This document shows positions 1-8,541 of a stretch of DNA of 48,192 nucleotides, piece after piece; the first letter of the stretch is position 1, and each line of letters opens with the position of its first letter. The notes below the pieces were generated by a model, which saw only the letters and a list, made by a program, of their open reading frames with translations, searched no databases and was not told the DNA's origin. Location of the stretch: positions 1 to 48,192 of the forward strand of contig JBEKYC010000080.1 in the NCBI GenBank assembly GCA_049511415.1, written 5' to 3'. The stretch comes from Bog-159 sp049511415 (GTDB taxonomy: Bacteria; Acidobacteriota; Terriglobia; Bryobacterales; Bryobacteraceae). The position numbers and the translations under genes were made by a program.

Positions 1-132
1 GAGCTGCTGCGCTATATCTGCCTGAACGGCTACGAGCACCACGTGGCGGCGAATTTCTCCACGGTGGCTGGAATGGTGCATGAAGCCGGCACGCGTTACC
101 TTGGCTGGGAAATGCACTGGCATCAAAATTGA
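1..132 (+). CDS. C-terminal end of an L-fucose isomerase-like protein (partial, 5' end outside window)
   Basis: Frame 1 is open from the first base to a TGA at 130-132 and encodes the last 43 residues of a protein. The segment contains GYEHHVAANFS and ends with YLGWEMHWHQN. This resembles the C-terminus of L-fucose/L-arabinose isomerase-like proteins common in Acidobacteria and Planctomycetes, where a conserved N-G-(F/Y)-E-H-H-V-A block precedes a YLGW tail. Those enzymes interconvert ketoses and aldoses in the cytoplasm, but no catalytic residue lies in this fragment, so the function rests on tail resemblance only. The gene ends just before the next gene on the same strand, so the two may share a transcript. 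Confidence 0.5.
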   Translation, partial: ELLRYICLNGYEHHVAANFSTVAGMVHEAGTRYLGWEMHWHQN

Positions 133-139
133 TGTCGAT

Positions 140-1156
140 GTGGCGGTGTCTACTTGTAGAGTTTTGGCCCTCGCTGCCGGGGCGATCATCCTCGTAGCCA
201 TTTGCGGGCTCCTGCGGCAAAGCAAACCCGTAGCGCCGCGCCTGACGCTTCAGCCGCCGGCGATCTTAGCCGACGGCTACGATACCGCGACTTTGTTGAT
301 CGAGAGCGGCGCGAAGCCGAGGGTCACCGTGATCGGCAATTCGCATATCGCGTCTGTCAGTGGTGGCGATGGTTTACTTGTACGCATCCGCGCTGGCGTG
401 ATGCCCGGGCGGGTCCGCCTGCGCGTGACCATTGCAAGCGTCCCCTCCGCCGAAACCGAGCTGATAGTCACTCCCTTCACCCGCGACACCGCCGAAGACG
501 GCACGCCCGATTTTCTGCGCCTCGAAGACGATCGCGACCAACTGGCTTTCCGCCGCCGGTTCACCTGGCTGGCGGAAGCGCAGTACTTCGAACCAGTCGC
601 CACGCGCGCGCCGGAAATCAAGGACTGCGCGGCCCTGATCCGCTACGCCTATCGGGAAGCGCTGAGTGGTGGTGACCCCGGCCGCGGACCGTCTCTGGGG
701 TCCATCAGCAAATATCAATATCCGTTCACACCGCTGGGCGCGTCGTTGTTCCGCGTGCGCCAGGGAACTTTTGAACTGTCGGATCTATCCGACGGCGCCT
801 TCGCCCAATTCGCGGATGCGCGCACCCTGTGGCGGCTGAATACACATTTGGTGAGCCGCGTGCTTTCCGCCGCCATGCCCGGCGACCTGCTCTTCTTCAA
901 GCAGGAATCCGGCGACGAGCGGTTTCATAGCATGATCTATCTCGGCGAGAGTCAGATTCAAAATGACGGCGGGCGCTATGTTTTGTATCATACCGGCCCG
1001 GACGGCAACGATTCGGGCGAGATGCGCCGGCCGGCGGTCGAAGAGCTGATGGCGTTTCCGCGGCCCGAATGGCGGCCGCTGGCTACCAATCCCCGTTTTC
1101 TGGGTGTGTTCCGTTGGAACATTCTGAGGAAGGAAAGTGACACTCCTGGTGAGTAA
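140..1156 (+). CDS. DUF1175 (YfaT-like) protein, NlpC/P60-like fold
   Basis: About 338 residues. An N-terminal hydrophobic segment (VLALAAGAIILVAICGLL) acts as signal or anchor, followed by a beta-rich stretch with an invasin/Ig-like look and then the DUF1175 domain. Visible features are DCAALIRYAY, GDLLFFKQ, HSMIYLG and LYHTGPDGND. The Cys of DCAAL and the His of HSMIY fit an NlpC/P60-type Cys-His pair (inference). In Escherichia coli the homologue YfaT is encoded beside the alpha-2-macroglobulin YfaS, and here too the next gene is an alpha-2-macroglobulin whose GTG start overlaps this gene by 20 nt. The start is uncertain: an ATG at 80 would overlap the preceding gene by 53 nt, and GTG at 140 or 146 avoids this. 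No clear ribosome binding site decides it. The likely site of action is the periplasm. Confidence 0.75.
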   Translation: MAVSTCRVLALAAGAIILVAICGLLRQSKPVAPRLTLQPPAILADGYDTATLLIESGAKPRVTVIGNSHIASVSGGDGLLVRIRAGVMPGRVRLRVTIASVPSAETELIVTPFTRDTAEDGTPDFLRLEDDRDQLAFRRRFTWLAEAQYFEPVATRAPEIKDCAALIRYAYREALSGGDPGRGPSLGSISKYQYPFTPLGASLFRVRQGTFELSDLSDGAFAQFADARTLWRLNTHLVSRVLSAAMPGDLLFFKQESGDERFHSMIYLGESQIQNDGGRYVLYHTGPDGNDSGEMRRPAVEELMAFPRPEWRPLATNPRFLGVFRWNILRKESDTPGE

Positions 1157-4100
1157 GAGCATCCGATTTGTGTTTCTGATGACGGCCGCCGCAGCCGGCC
1201 TGGGACAAGGCGAAGTCGATCCGTACTTCTCGCTCTCCAGCAGCCAGACCTACGGCACGAACGGCCAACCCAAAGTTTGGGTGAACGCCGCGAACGTGGA
1301 TTCGCTGGAATTCCGCGTCTACCGCATTCACGATCCGGTGCAGTTTTTCGAGCAACTGGAAAACGCCCACCAGTTCGGCGGAGCGGTGGCCCGTCCGCCG
1401 CGCGAGCGCACCCTGATCGAGCGCCTGCACATGTGGAAGCGCGAGCTGCGCGCCGAGATCCGTCGTTCGTTGCGCGCGCAGTTTACCGAATCGCCCAGCG
1501 CGCATTTCGAAAGCCTGCTACCGAAGACCGCCCCGCCCGCGGCCAATGGAACCCACTATGCCGAAGCGCCCGTATTGAACTCGCAGCAGCTTGTGCTCAC
1601 ATTTCGCCAGCCGATCCACAGCCAGTCGCGATGGGGACAGTCCACGGTCGATATCGGCGTGCATGACAAGGGCGTGTACCTGGTGGAGGCCGTCGACCGC
1701 GACCTGCGGGCGTATACGATCCTGATGATTTCCGATATCGCCGTGATCACCAAAACCGGCCGCGGCCGCGTCGCGAACCTGGTGGTGAATCGCGCTACGG
1801 GGCAGCCCGTGGCCGGCGCGCACGTGGCGCTGCTGACGCGCGATAAGCGGCTGGGTGAAGCCGACACCAATAGCGACGGCTTCGCCGAGATGCCCATGCC
1901 CGCAGCGCATCCGGAAGACATTCGCCTGGTGACTCGCACCGGCGCGGATTTCGCGGTGAACTCATTGGGTTACTACTTCGGCGGCAACGCGGATCAGTGG
2001 ACCGGCTATGTCTACACGGACCGGCCCATCTATCGCCCCGGCCACACCGTGCACTTTAAAGGGATCCTGCGGCTGAACACGCCCGACGGGTACGAGGTGC
2101 CCGCCGGACGAGCCGTGTCGGTAACCATCCAGGATCCCGAGCAGAAGCCGGTCTACCAAAAGACGCTCACCGCCAGCGCCAACGGCACCATCCACGACGA
2201 CCTGGAACTGCCCGCAGCCGCGGCCCTGGGCTTCTATAACATCGAGGCGAAATCCGGCGCAGCCTTCATGAACGGCAACTTCGAAGTGCAGGAGTACAAG
2301 AAGCCGGAATATGAAGTGCGGGTGACACCCACGAAAACGCGCGTGCTGCAGGGCGAAACCGTGCAGGCCACCATCGACGCGCGCTACTATTTCGGCGAGC
2401 CCGTGAACGGCGCCCAGGTGACCTATGCGGTTTATCGCAATCGCTACTGGTTCCCGCTCTGGTACGATCCCGACGAGGAAGCCGTAGATGCGCCGCAGCC
2501 CGGCGATGATTCCGACGACTCCGGCGACCAGGTCGGCGAGACCAAGGGGCAACTGGACGCCGACGGCAAGCTGACCATCACAGTGCCCACCGCCGTGTCG
2601 GATCACAAGTGGGACTTCGTCTATCGCATCGAAGCGCGCGTCACTGACAAAGCCAACCGGGAGATTACGGGCCGCGGCTGGGTGGTCGCGACTTACGGCA
2701 GCTTCGCCCTGAATGTCTCGCCCGATCGTTACTTCTACACGCCCGATACGACGGCAAGCTTCCAAGTGCAGGCACGCGATTACGATAACAAGCCGGTAAG
2801 CACACCCGTGCGCGTGGATCTGCTCGCCTATCGCAATCGTCAGCAGAATGACTGGCAGGTGAAGGCCAGCACAGCGGCGCACACCGGTCCGGATGGCAAT
2901 GCCGCCGCCGGCCTCAAACTACCACCGGAGGGAGGCAGCTACCGCCTGCGTGTAACGGCCCGCACGCCCGAAGGCCGCGACGTGGAGAGCCACACATACC
3001 TGTGGGTGTCGGGTAGCGGGAGCTTTTGGGACATAGGCTCGAATCGCACCGCGCCCATTGTCACGGATAAGAAAAGCTATCGCGCGGGCGATACGGCCCA
3101 CCTGATGGTGGTCACCGGCCAGCCCCACACGCCGGTCTATGTGAGCGTGGAAGGCCGCGATCTGCGCCAGTACAAGCTGCTGCGCTCGGCGGACGCCACC
3201 GCTACATTCGAGGTTCCGGTTACGGCGAACGACGAACCGGGGATTACAGTTGCCGCATGCTTTATCCGCAACGGCGAATTCTACTCCAGCGATAAGTGGA
3301 TCAAGGTGCCGCCCGTGGATCACCAGTTGAACGTAAAGGTGTCCACGGATAAGCCACAGTATCTGCCCGGCCAGACCGCGGATTACGAGATCGAGGTGAC
3401 CGACGGCAACGGCAAGCCCGCGCCGCGCGCGGAGTTCAGCCTCGGCGTGGTTGACGAGGCCATTTACGGTGTCCGCAAAGATACCACCCAGGACATCGTC
3501 AACTTCTTCTTCGCGCGCCAGTGGAATCGCGTGGTCACGGGCAACTCGCTCGAATATTTCTTCAATGGAGAAGCCGGGCGGCGTCGTATGCGGCTGGCGG
3601 AATTGCACCCCGCGTCGCGCCTCGCGCAGTTGAAACCCGAGCGACTGGTGCAGCCTAAGATCCGCAAGGTGTTTCCCGATACGGCATTTTGGGCCGCCGA
3701 CGTAGTCACCGACAACGCCGGGCGCGCGCACGCCAAGGTCGAGTTTCCCGATTCGCTGACCACCTGGCGTGCCACGGCTCGCGGCGTCACGCCGGAAACC
3801 AAGGTGGGCACCGCCACCTTGAAGACCATCGTGCGCAAGAACCTGATTCTGCGGCTGGCTGTGCCGCGGTTCTTCGTGCAGGGCGACGAAGTGGTGATCT
3901 CCGCGTTGGTGCACAACTACCTGACTACGGCCAAAACGGCGCGTGTCTCGCTCGACGTGACCGGCCTCGACATACAGGAAGGCGCGACCAAAGACGTGCA
4001 GATTGCCAGCCGCGGCGAGGCCAAGGTCGATTGGCGGGTGCGGGCCAAACAGGTGCGCACGGCCAGCATCACCGGGAAGGCGTTGACCGATGAAGAGTCC

Positions 4101-5747
4101 GACGCGCTCGAACTCGATCTACCCGTGAACGTGCCGGGGGTAAAGCTGTCGAACGCGCGCGGCGGCACGCTGCCCGCGGGCGGATCGGCGGCCTTCGATC
4201 TCACATTCCCGGACAAAGTGCAGGCGGGATCGCGATCGATTTCCGTGCGCGTCTCGCCTTCGCTGGCCGGCTCGCTTTTCGCCGCGCTCGACTACCTGAC
4301 GTCCTTCCCGTATGGCTGCGTGGAGCAGACCATGTCGAGCTTCCTGCCGGACATTACCGTGCAGGCGGCGGTGCGCGATCTGGGCTTGAAGACGGATCTG
4401 GATCAGGCAGCGCTACAGGAGAAGATCAACGCCGGGCTGGAGCGCCTTTACAACTTCCAGCATCAGGATGGTGGCTGGGGCTGGTGGGAGACCGACGAGA
4501 GCCATCCGTTTATGACGGCGTACGTAGTGGCGGGATTGAAGCAGGCTGAATCGGCCGGCGTGCAGGTGAAGCCGGAGGCGATCCAGAAGGGCGCGGCGTG
4601 GCTGCATCGAACTTATGCCCAAGATCCGCAGCTCGCTGCGGATCTGCGTGCCTACATGCAATACGCGCTCGGTCAGGCCGCGTGGCTCGATCCGGCGGCG
4701 TTGGGCGAGTTGTTCGAACACCGCAACAAGTTGTCGCCGTATGGCCTGGCGATTTTGGGGCTCGCGCTGGAACAGACTAAGGACCCGCGCGCAGCGGAGA
4801 TCGCCACGGCGCTGGAGCACAGCGCGGAGCAGGATCAAGAGGAAGCTTGGTGGAAAGCCACGCGCGATACGCTGCTGGATTTCTCGGAGGACGCCAGCCC
4901 CGAAGCTACGGCCTACGCGGTGAAGCTGCTGTCGCATCAGCGGCCCGATAGCCCGCTGTTGCCGAAAGCCGCGCTCTGGCTGATGAATCATCGCAACGAA
5001 GGCTATTGGTGGTCGTCCACCAAGCAGACCGCCATGGTCATCTACGGCCTCACGGACTATCTACGCGCCACCAAGGAACTGAATCCGGATTTGAGCGTTA
5101 CGGTGCTGGTGAACGACCAGCCCATGCTGACGCGCAAGTTCGACCAGCCGGCCGGCCCGAATCCGGAGTTGATCATTGACGAGACCAAGCTGCAGCCGGC
5201 CGTTAATCACATTCGCATCACCACCAGCGGCGCCGGCCGACTGTATTATTCGACGCGCGCCGAGTACTACAGTAACGATGTACGGTTGGAGAAGACCGGC
5301 TCCGTCTCGCTCAACATCCTGCGCGATTATTTCCGCCTGCGGCCCGCCCACGAAGGCGATCACATCGTGTACGACACCGCGCCGCTCGAAGGCTCCGTGG
5401 CGGTGGGCGATTTGATCGCCGTGCGTCTGACGGTGACTGGTTCGGAATGGCGCTACATGATGGTCGAAGATCCCATCCCGGCGGGCACGGAATTCATCGA
5501 GCACGACGATGCGTATAAGTTGCGAAACCGCCCGCCCTGGTGGGAGTACTTCTTCACACGCCGCGAGTTACACGACGACCGCATGGCGCTGTTTCAAACT
5601 TACTTTCCACGTGGCCAGCAGACCTACTTCTACCTGCTGAAGGTGGTGAACCCGGGCACATTCGAAGTCAGTCCGGCGCGGGTCGCGCCGATGTATCAGC
5701 GCGACGTAATGGCGACCACCGAGAGTCGCCGCCTGGAGGTGAAGTAA
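1137..5747 (+). CDS. bacterial alpha-2-macroglobulin (YfaS-type) with intact thioester
   Basis: 1536 residues. Bacterial alpha-2-macroglobulins are thought to trap attacking proteases in the periplasm through a reactive internal thioester. An N-terminal signal peptide (residues 1-23) has no lipobox, so this is not the lipoprotein YfhM type. A series of MG beta-sandwich domains follows, with YTDRPIYRPGHTVHFKG near residue 295. The conserved segment RKVFPDTAFW begins at about 841. The thioester motif is C1061-V-E-Q1064, within a helical thioester domain containing GGWGWW. The C-terminal part is a receptor-binding-like sandwich. The GTG start has GAGGAAGG at 1126-1133 and overlaps the DUF1175 gene, which suggests translational coupling. 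The neighbouring transpeptidase and SpoIID genes fit the known association of these proteins with peptidoglycan enzymes. Confidence 0.95.
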   Translation: MTLLVSKSIRFVFLMTAAAAGLGQGEVDPYFSLSSSQTYGTNGQPKVWVNAANVDSLEFRVYRIHDPVQFFEQLENAHQFGGAVARPPRERTLIERLHMWKRELRAEIRRSLRAQFTESPSAHFESLLPKTAPPAANGTHYAEAPVLNSQQLVLTFRQPIHSQSRWGQSTVDIGVHDKGVYLVEAVDRDLRAYTILMISDIAVITKTGRGRVANLVVNRATGQPVAGAHVALLTRDKRLGEADTNSDGFAEMPMPAAHPEDIRLVTRTGADFAVNSLGYYFGGNADQWTGYVYTDRPIYRPGHTVHFKGILRLNTPDGYEVPAGRAVSVTIQDPEQKPVYQKTLTASANGTIHDDLELPAAAALGFYNIEAKSGAAFMNGNFEVQEYKKPEYEVRVTPTKTRVLQGETVQATIDARYYFGEPVNGAQVTYAVYRNRYWFPLWYDPDEEAVDAPQPGDDSDDSGDQVGETKGQLDADGKLTITVPTAVSDHKWDFVYRIEARVTDKANREITGRGWVVATYGSFALNVSPDRYFYTPDTTASFQVQARDYDNKPVSTPVRVDLLAYRNRQQNDWQVKASTAAHTGPDGNAAAGLKLPPEGGSYRLRVTARTPEGRDVESHTYLWVSGSGSFWDIGSNRTAPIVTDKKSYRAGDTAHLMVVTGQPHTPVYVSVEGRDLRQYKLLRSADATATFEVPVTANDEPGITVAACFIRNGEFYSSDKWIKVPPVDHQLNVKVSTDKPQYLPGQTADYEIEVTDGNGKPAPRAEFSLGVVDEAIYGVRKDTTQDIVNFFFARQWNRVVTGNSLEYFFNGEAGRRRMRLAELHPASRLAQLKPERLVQPKIRKVFPDTAFWAADVVTDNAGRAHAKVEFPDSLTTWRATARGVTPETKVGTATLKTIVRKNLILRLAVPRFFVQGDEVVISALVHNYLTTAKTARVSLDVTGLDIQEGATKDVQIASRGEAKVDWRVRAKQVRTASITGKALTDEESDALELDLPVNVPGVKLSNARGGTLPAGGSAAFDLTFPDKVQAGSRSISVRVSPSLAGSLFAALDYLTSFPYGCVEQTMSSFLPDITVQAAVRDLGLKTDLDQAALQEKINAGLERLYNFQHQDGGWGWWETDESHPFMTAYVVAGLKQAESAGVQVKPEAIQKGAAWLHRTYAQDPQLAADLRAYMQYALGQAAWLDPAALGELFEHRNKLSPYGLAILGLALEQTKDPRAAEIATALEHSAEQDQEEAWWKATRDTLLDFSEDASPEATAYAVKLLSHQRPDSPLLPKAALWLMNHRNEGYWWSSTKQTAMVIYGLTDYLRATKELNPDLSVTVLVNDQPMLTRKFDQPAGPNPELIIDETKLQPAVNHIRITTSGAGRLYYSTRAEYYSNDVRLEKTGSVSLNILRDYFRLRPAHEGDHIVYDTAPLEGSVAVGDLIAVRLTVTGSEWRYMMVEDPIPAGTEFIEHDDAYKLRNRPPWWEYFFTRRELHDDRMALFQTYFPRGQQTYFYLLKVVNPGTFEVSPARVAPMYQRDVMATTESRRLEVK

Positions 5748-6457
5748 TGCGCTCTCTGGTGGCTACTCACCTGGCGGGTAATGCGCTGCTGCTGTGGCTG
5801 GGATATTACTGGCTGGGCGTGGGCGAGAGCCGTGCGGCGACGCTGCTGTGGGGCGCGCTGGTGGCATTGATCGCGCTATCGCTCGCCTGCTGGCTGCACG
5901 GCGGTACGTTCGCCTTCTTTGCAGCGGACAAACCTGCGCTGCTTCCGGCATTCCGCACCGCAGGCCGGCGGCTGGGCCCGCTGGTGGCGGCGGTCATCGG
6001 GGTGCTTGTGATCTATTTGCTGCTGGCGCAATGCGTAGAGTACAGCGCGAAGCCCGCGTTCAGCATCGCCTCCTGGCTGACCCTGACGTTCCGCAAGCCG
6101 GTGAAGCCCGCGGCCATACAGAGCGTTCTTGACGTGCTGTTTTGGCTGGTCCGCTGGATGGTGGTTCCGGTTTTCGCGCTGCCGGTGCTTGCCAGAATCG
6201 TCAACGGGTCACGGCGCCCGCGCAAACTGCTGTATTGGATCGAAGTGCCCGTGCTGCTGGTCTGCGGCCTGCGGCTGCCGCTTTGGTTGACCGGCTGGTC
6301 GCCGCAACTGGGCAGCTTTGGCCTACAGTTGCTCAGCCTGGTGCTGCGCCTGCTGATCGCTTATCTGCTTTTCGTGGCAGCCTGGCTGGCGCTCGAGTTC
6401 ATTACTTCCGGCGGCAAGCCGCGGACCACCCAACCGAGTACCGTCGCCTCGCCATAG
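5747..6457 (+). CDS. polytopic membrane protein of the alpha-2-macroglobulin locus
   Basis: 236 residues with about six hydrophobic helices and short loops. I do not recognise a named family. The ATG shares its first base with the TAA of the macroglobulin gene (TAATG), and GGAGGT sits at 5735-5740, so the start is well supported and co-translation is likely. Hydrophobic segments include GNALLLWLGYYWLGV, LLWGALVALIALSLACWL, LVAAVIGVLVIYLLLA and LLSLVLRLLIAYLLFVAAWL. A basic loop (GSRRPRKLLYW) lies in the middle. Its 3' end overlaps the 3' end of the facing SpoIID gene by 97 nt, an unusually long convergent overlap. A role as a membrane partner of the macroglobulin is inference from position only. 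Confidence 0.75.
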   Translation: MRSLVATHLAGNALLLWLGYYWLGVGESRAATLLWGALVALIALSLACWLHGGTFAFFAADKPALLPAFRTAGRRLGPLVAAVIGVLVIYLLLAQCVEYSAKPAFSIASWLTLTFRKPVKPAAIQSVLDVLFWLVRWMVVPVFALPVLARIVNGSRRPRKLLYWIEVPVLLVCGLRLPLWLTGWSPQLGSFGLQLLSLVLRLLIAYLLFVAAWLALEFITSGGKPRTTQPSTVASP

Positions 6458-7707
6458 CGCTTCACCAGAAGATCCATTGATGTCTTCTGCCCAGCCAGAT
6501 ACTCCACCAGCCCCTCCCGAAACCACACGGGCAGACCGGGCACGGCGCGCGACTCCACCAACACATGAAACAACTCGTGCCTTATGGTGCCCGCCAGTAT
6601 CTCGCGGCTGCGCAACACATCCACCGGCTGCATATGGATGCGCCGTCCTTCGGTATAAGCCGCCACCGTTCCAGGCTCGCCGGTGGAATTGCGATAGCTG
6701 TCCATATCCGGATACACGCGGATCTCCACATTCGCCGGCATGGGCCAATTGACGCGCTGCGCGGCGGCACGAGCCTCCCGCGCGGCCATGTCGAGCACCT
6801 CGCGATCGTGCTCCGGCTGCGTGGTCCACAGCACCAGGCCCTCGCCGCTCAACCGCTGCCATGCGAGCCCGCGGGCACTCGCGCCCACCGCCGTGCCGGG
6901 ATAATAAAACGCCAGAATCTCGCGATAGGTGCGGCCTTCGATGCCCATCTGGTCGGCGCCGCGTTGACAGAGTCCCACGCCATGCCCCGCGCCGCGGCCT
7001 TGAAAGATGATGCGGCCGCCGCCAGACTGGATTTCGTAGAGGTCGCTGCGCACCGTGTTCCAGCCCAATGCACGCCCCACGGCGAAACGCAACGATCCCG
7101 CGCTGACTCGCACCGATTCGCCTGCACCGGTAAGCGCCAAATCCAGTGCGCGGCCGGAAGCCGTACGGCCGGCCACCACGATGCTATCAAGCGGGCGTGG
7201 CGCTCGCAGCCCAGAAGCCAACAGCGCATTCGCAATCTTCGCCGGATCGCCAGCCCATTGCCATTTTTGCGCGCCCGCCCGCAAACAGTAAGGGTCCGCG
7301 CGGCTCTTCAGATACGGCGCGGCCGGGTCCGCCTCGCTTTGGCCGCCGCAATCGCGCGTGTACGGTGTAAACGCGGGCTTGCCTTCAAACCACAAAAGCT
7401 CACCAGCGGTGGCAGCGGCAAGACGTTCCAGCCGCGGCGTAATGCCTTCCAGATCCACGCGTTGGCAATGCGTGGTCGAGCAGAAATCGTATCCTTCATC
7501 CGCATGCCGGCCGCGCTGGCGCACCGCATAAGTGCGCGCCGCCACGGCCATCGCCTGCAGCGCGGCGTCCGAATGGAACACGCTGCTCTCGCCTGCCAGT
7601 ACACCCGCCACGTAGCGCTCCAGCGGCAGATCCATCACGTGCGAATCCACCTGAACCTTTACGGTTGGAGCAACCGCCAGCGCCAACGCCAGCCAGACGG
7701 CGATCAC
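6361..7707 (-). CDS. SpoIID-domain protein fused to a C-terminal HExxH metallopeptidase-like domain
   Basis: 448 residues with a signal-like N-terminus (MIAVWLALALAVAPT). Residues about 15-275 form a SpoIID/LytB domain: LERYVAGVLAGE with E40 at the position of the SpoIID catalytic glutamate, AARTYAVR at 56-63, and GAGHGVGLCQRGA near 239-251. SpoIID cleaves glycan strands stripped of stem peptides in sporulating Firmicutes. This organism is not expected to sporulate, so a wall-remodelling role is inferred. Residues about 325-415 hold H377-E-L-F-H381 followed by FREGLVEYL, giving E398 as a possible third zinc ligand, as in gluzincins. That second domain is not part of classical SpoIID. The ATG overlaps the stop of the upstream transpeptidase gene (ATGA), so the two are translationally coupled. 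Confidence 0.9.
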   Translation of the reverse strand: MIAVWLALALAVAPTVKVQVDSHVMDLPLERYVAGVLAGESSVFHSDAALQAMAVAARTYAVRQRGRHADEGYDFCSTTHCQRVDLEGITPRLERLAAATAGELLWFEGKPAFTPYTRDCGGQSEADPAAPYLKSRADPYCLRAGAQKWQWAGDPAKIANALLASGLRAPRPLDSIVVAGRTASGRALDLALTGAGESVRVSAGSLRFAVGRALGWNTVRSDLYEIQSGGGRIIFQGRGAGHGVGLCQRGADQMGIEGRTYREILAFYYPGTAVGASARGLAWQRLSGEGLVLWTTQPEHDREVLDMAAREARAAAQRVNWPMPANVEIRVYPDMDSYRNSTGEPGTVAAYTEGRRIHMQPVDVLRSREILAGTIRHELFHVLVESRAVPGLPVWFREGLVEYLAGQKTSMDLLVKRYGEATVLGWVVRGLPPEVMNSSASQAATKSR

Positions 7708-8528
7708 AACCGCCCCGCGCGATACGCTTCCAGAATCCGCCCCGCGATGGGCGCCGCGTCAGAGCCGCCCGAGTGGCCCTGCAACATCACGGTCACCACC
7801 AACTCCGGCGCGGAGCTTGGCATGAATCCGGCGAACCAGGCGATCGGCGCGCCGGATTCCGCGATCACACTGCCGGTCTTGCCCGCGATGTGGACGCCGC
7901 CGACGCGCGCGCGCTGCGCCGTTCCGTACTCCACGGCGCCTTCCAAACCGGCCAGAATGGGGTACATTTCCGGGCGCACGGCATCGAGCGCCAAAGATCG
8001 ATAAGCCATCGCCAACCCTTGGGTGGTGACACGTACGCGCTCCTCGCCCAAAGCCTGCAAGCGAATGCCATCGCTGGCGGACGCCGGTTCGATACGGTCG
8101 GCCAGTCCCGTCAATTCGCGCGCCAGTTCGCCGGGCGCAAAGCGCTGGGCCACGCGCGCCACGAAGTAATTGCAGGAATAGGCGAGGGCGGTATCCACGC
8201 GCATGGGAGAATCCAAACGCGGATGAGAGCAATTGAATGACCGTCCCGCGATGCGCAGCCGGCCTGGACATGCGAACGACTCCGCCGCATTCAGCTTGCC
8301 GGCGCGCAGCAACGCCGCCAGCACGAAAGGCTTGAGCGTGGAACCCGGGGGCGCCAGATACCGGGCAGCCACGGCAGAATCGTGCGCGGCAATCACGCGG
8401 CGCGAGCGCACGTCCAACAGGACCGCCGCGCCACCCGGTGACTCGAAAAATGAGGTCAGGCTGGCTACGCCGCCCGCACGGGCAGAGACACAGGCGGCCA
8501 GTGTCCATGCAAATTCTCTACGCCGCAT
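7704..8528 (-). CDS. small penicillin-binding transpeptidase-domain protein
   Basis: 274 residues, essentially one transpeptidase domain with none of the N-terminal dimerisation or PASTA modules of large penicillin-binding proteins. All three active-site motifs are present in order: S63-T-L-K66 (SxxK), S118-C-N120 (SxN) and K217-T-G219 (KTG). The N-terminus (MRRREFAWTLAACVSARAGG) is a signal peptide, possibly of the Tat type because of its arginines. Such domains crosslink peptidoglycan stems or hydrolyse beta-lactams. The short length and the neighbouring SpoIID gene, whose ATG overlaps this stop codon, favour a wall-modifying role, but a class D-like beta-lactamase or sensor cannot be excluded from sequence alone. 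Confidence 0.88.
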   Translation of the reverse strand: MRRREFAWTLAACVSARAGGVASLTSFFESPGGAAVLLDVRSRRVIAAHDSAVAARYLAPPGSTLKPFVLAALLRAGKLNAAESFACPGRLRIAGRSFNCSHPRLDSPMRVDTALAYSCNYFVARVAQRFAPGELARELTGLADRIEPASASDGIRLQALGEERVRVTTQGLAMAYRSLALDAVRPEMYPILAGLEGAVEYGTAQRARVGGVHIAGKTGSVIAESGAPIAWFAGFMPSSAPELVVTVMLQGHSGGSDAAPIAGRILEAYRAGRL

Positions 8529-8541
8529 CGCTGTGGATCCG

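Noticed and set aside
6565..8004. Long plus-strand frame of 479 codons opposite the SpoIID and transpeptidase genes
   Set aside because: It is rich in Arg, His and Ala with no family motif, and mirrors two well-supported minus-strand genes; a GC-rich shadow frame.
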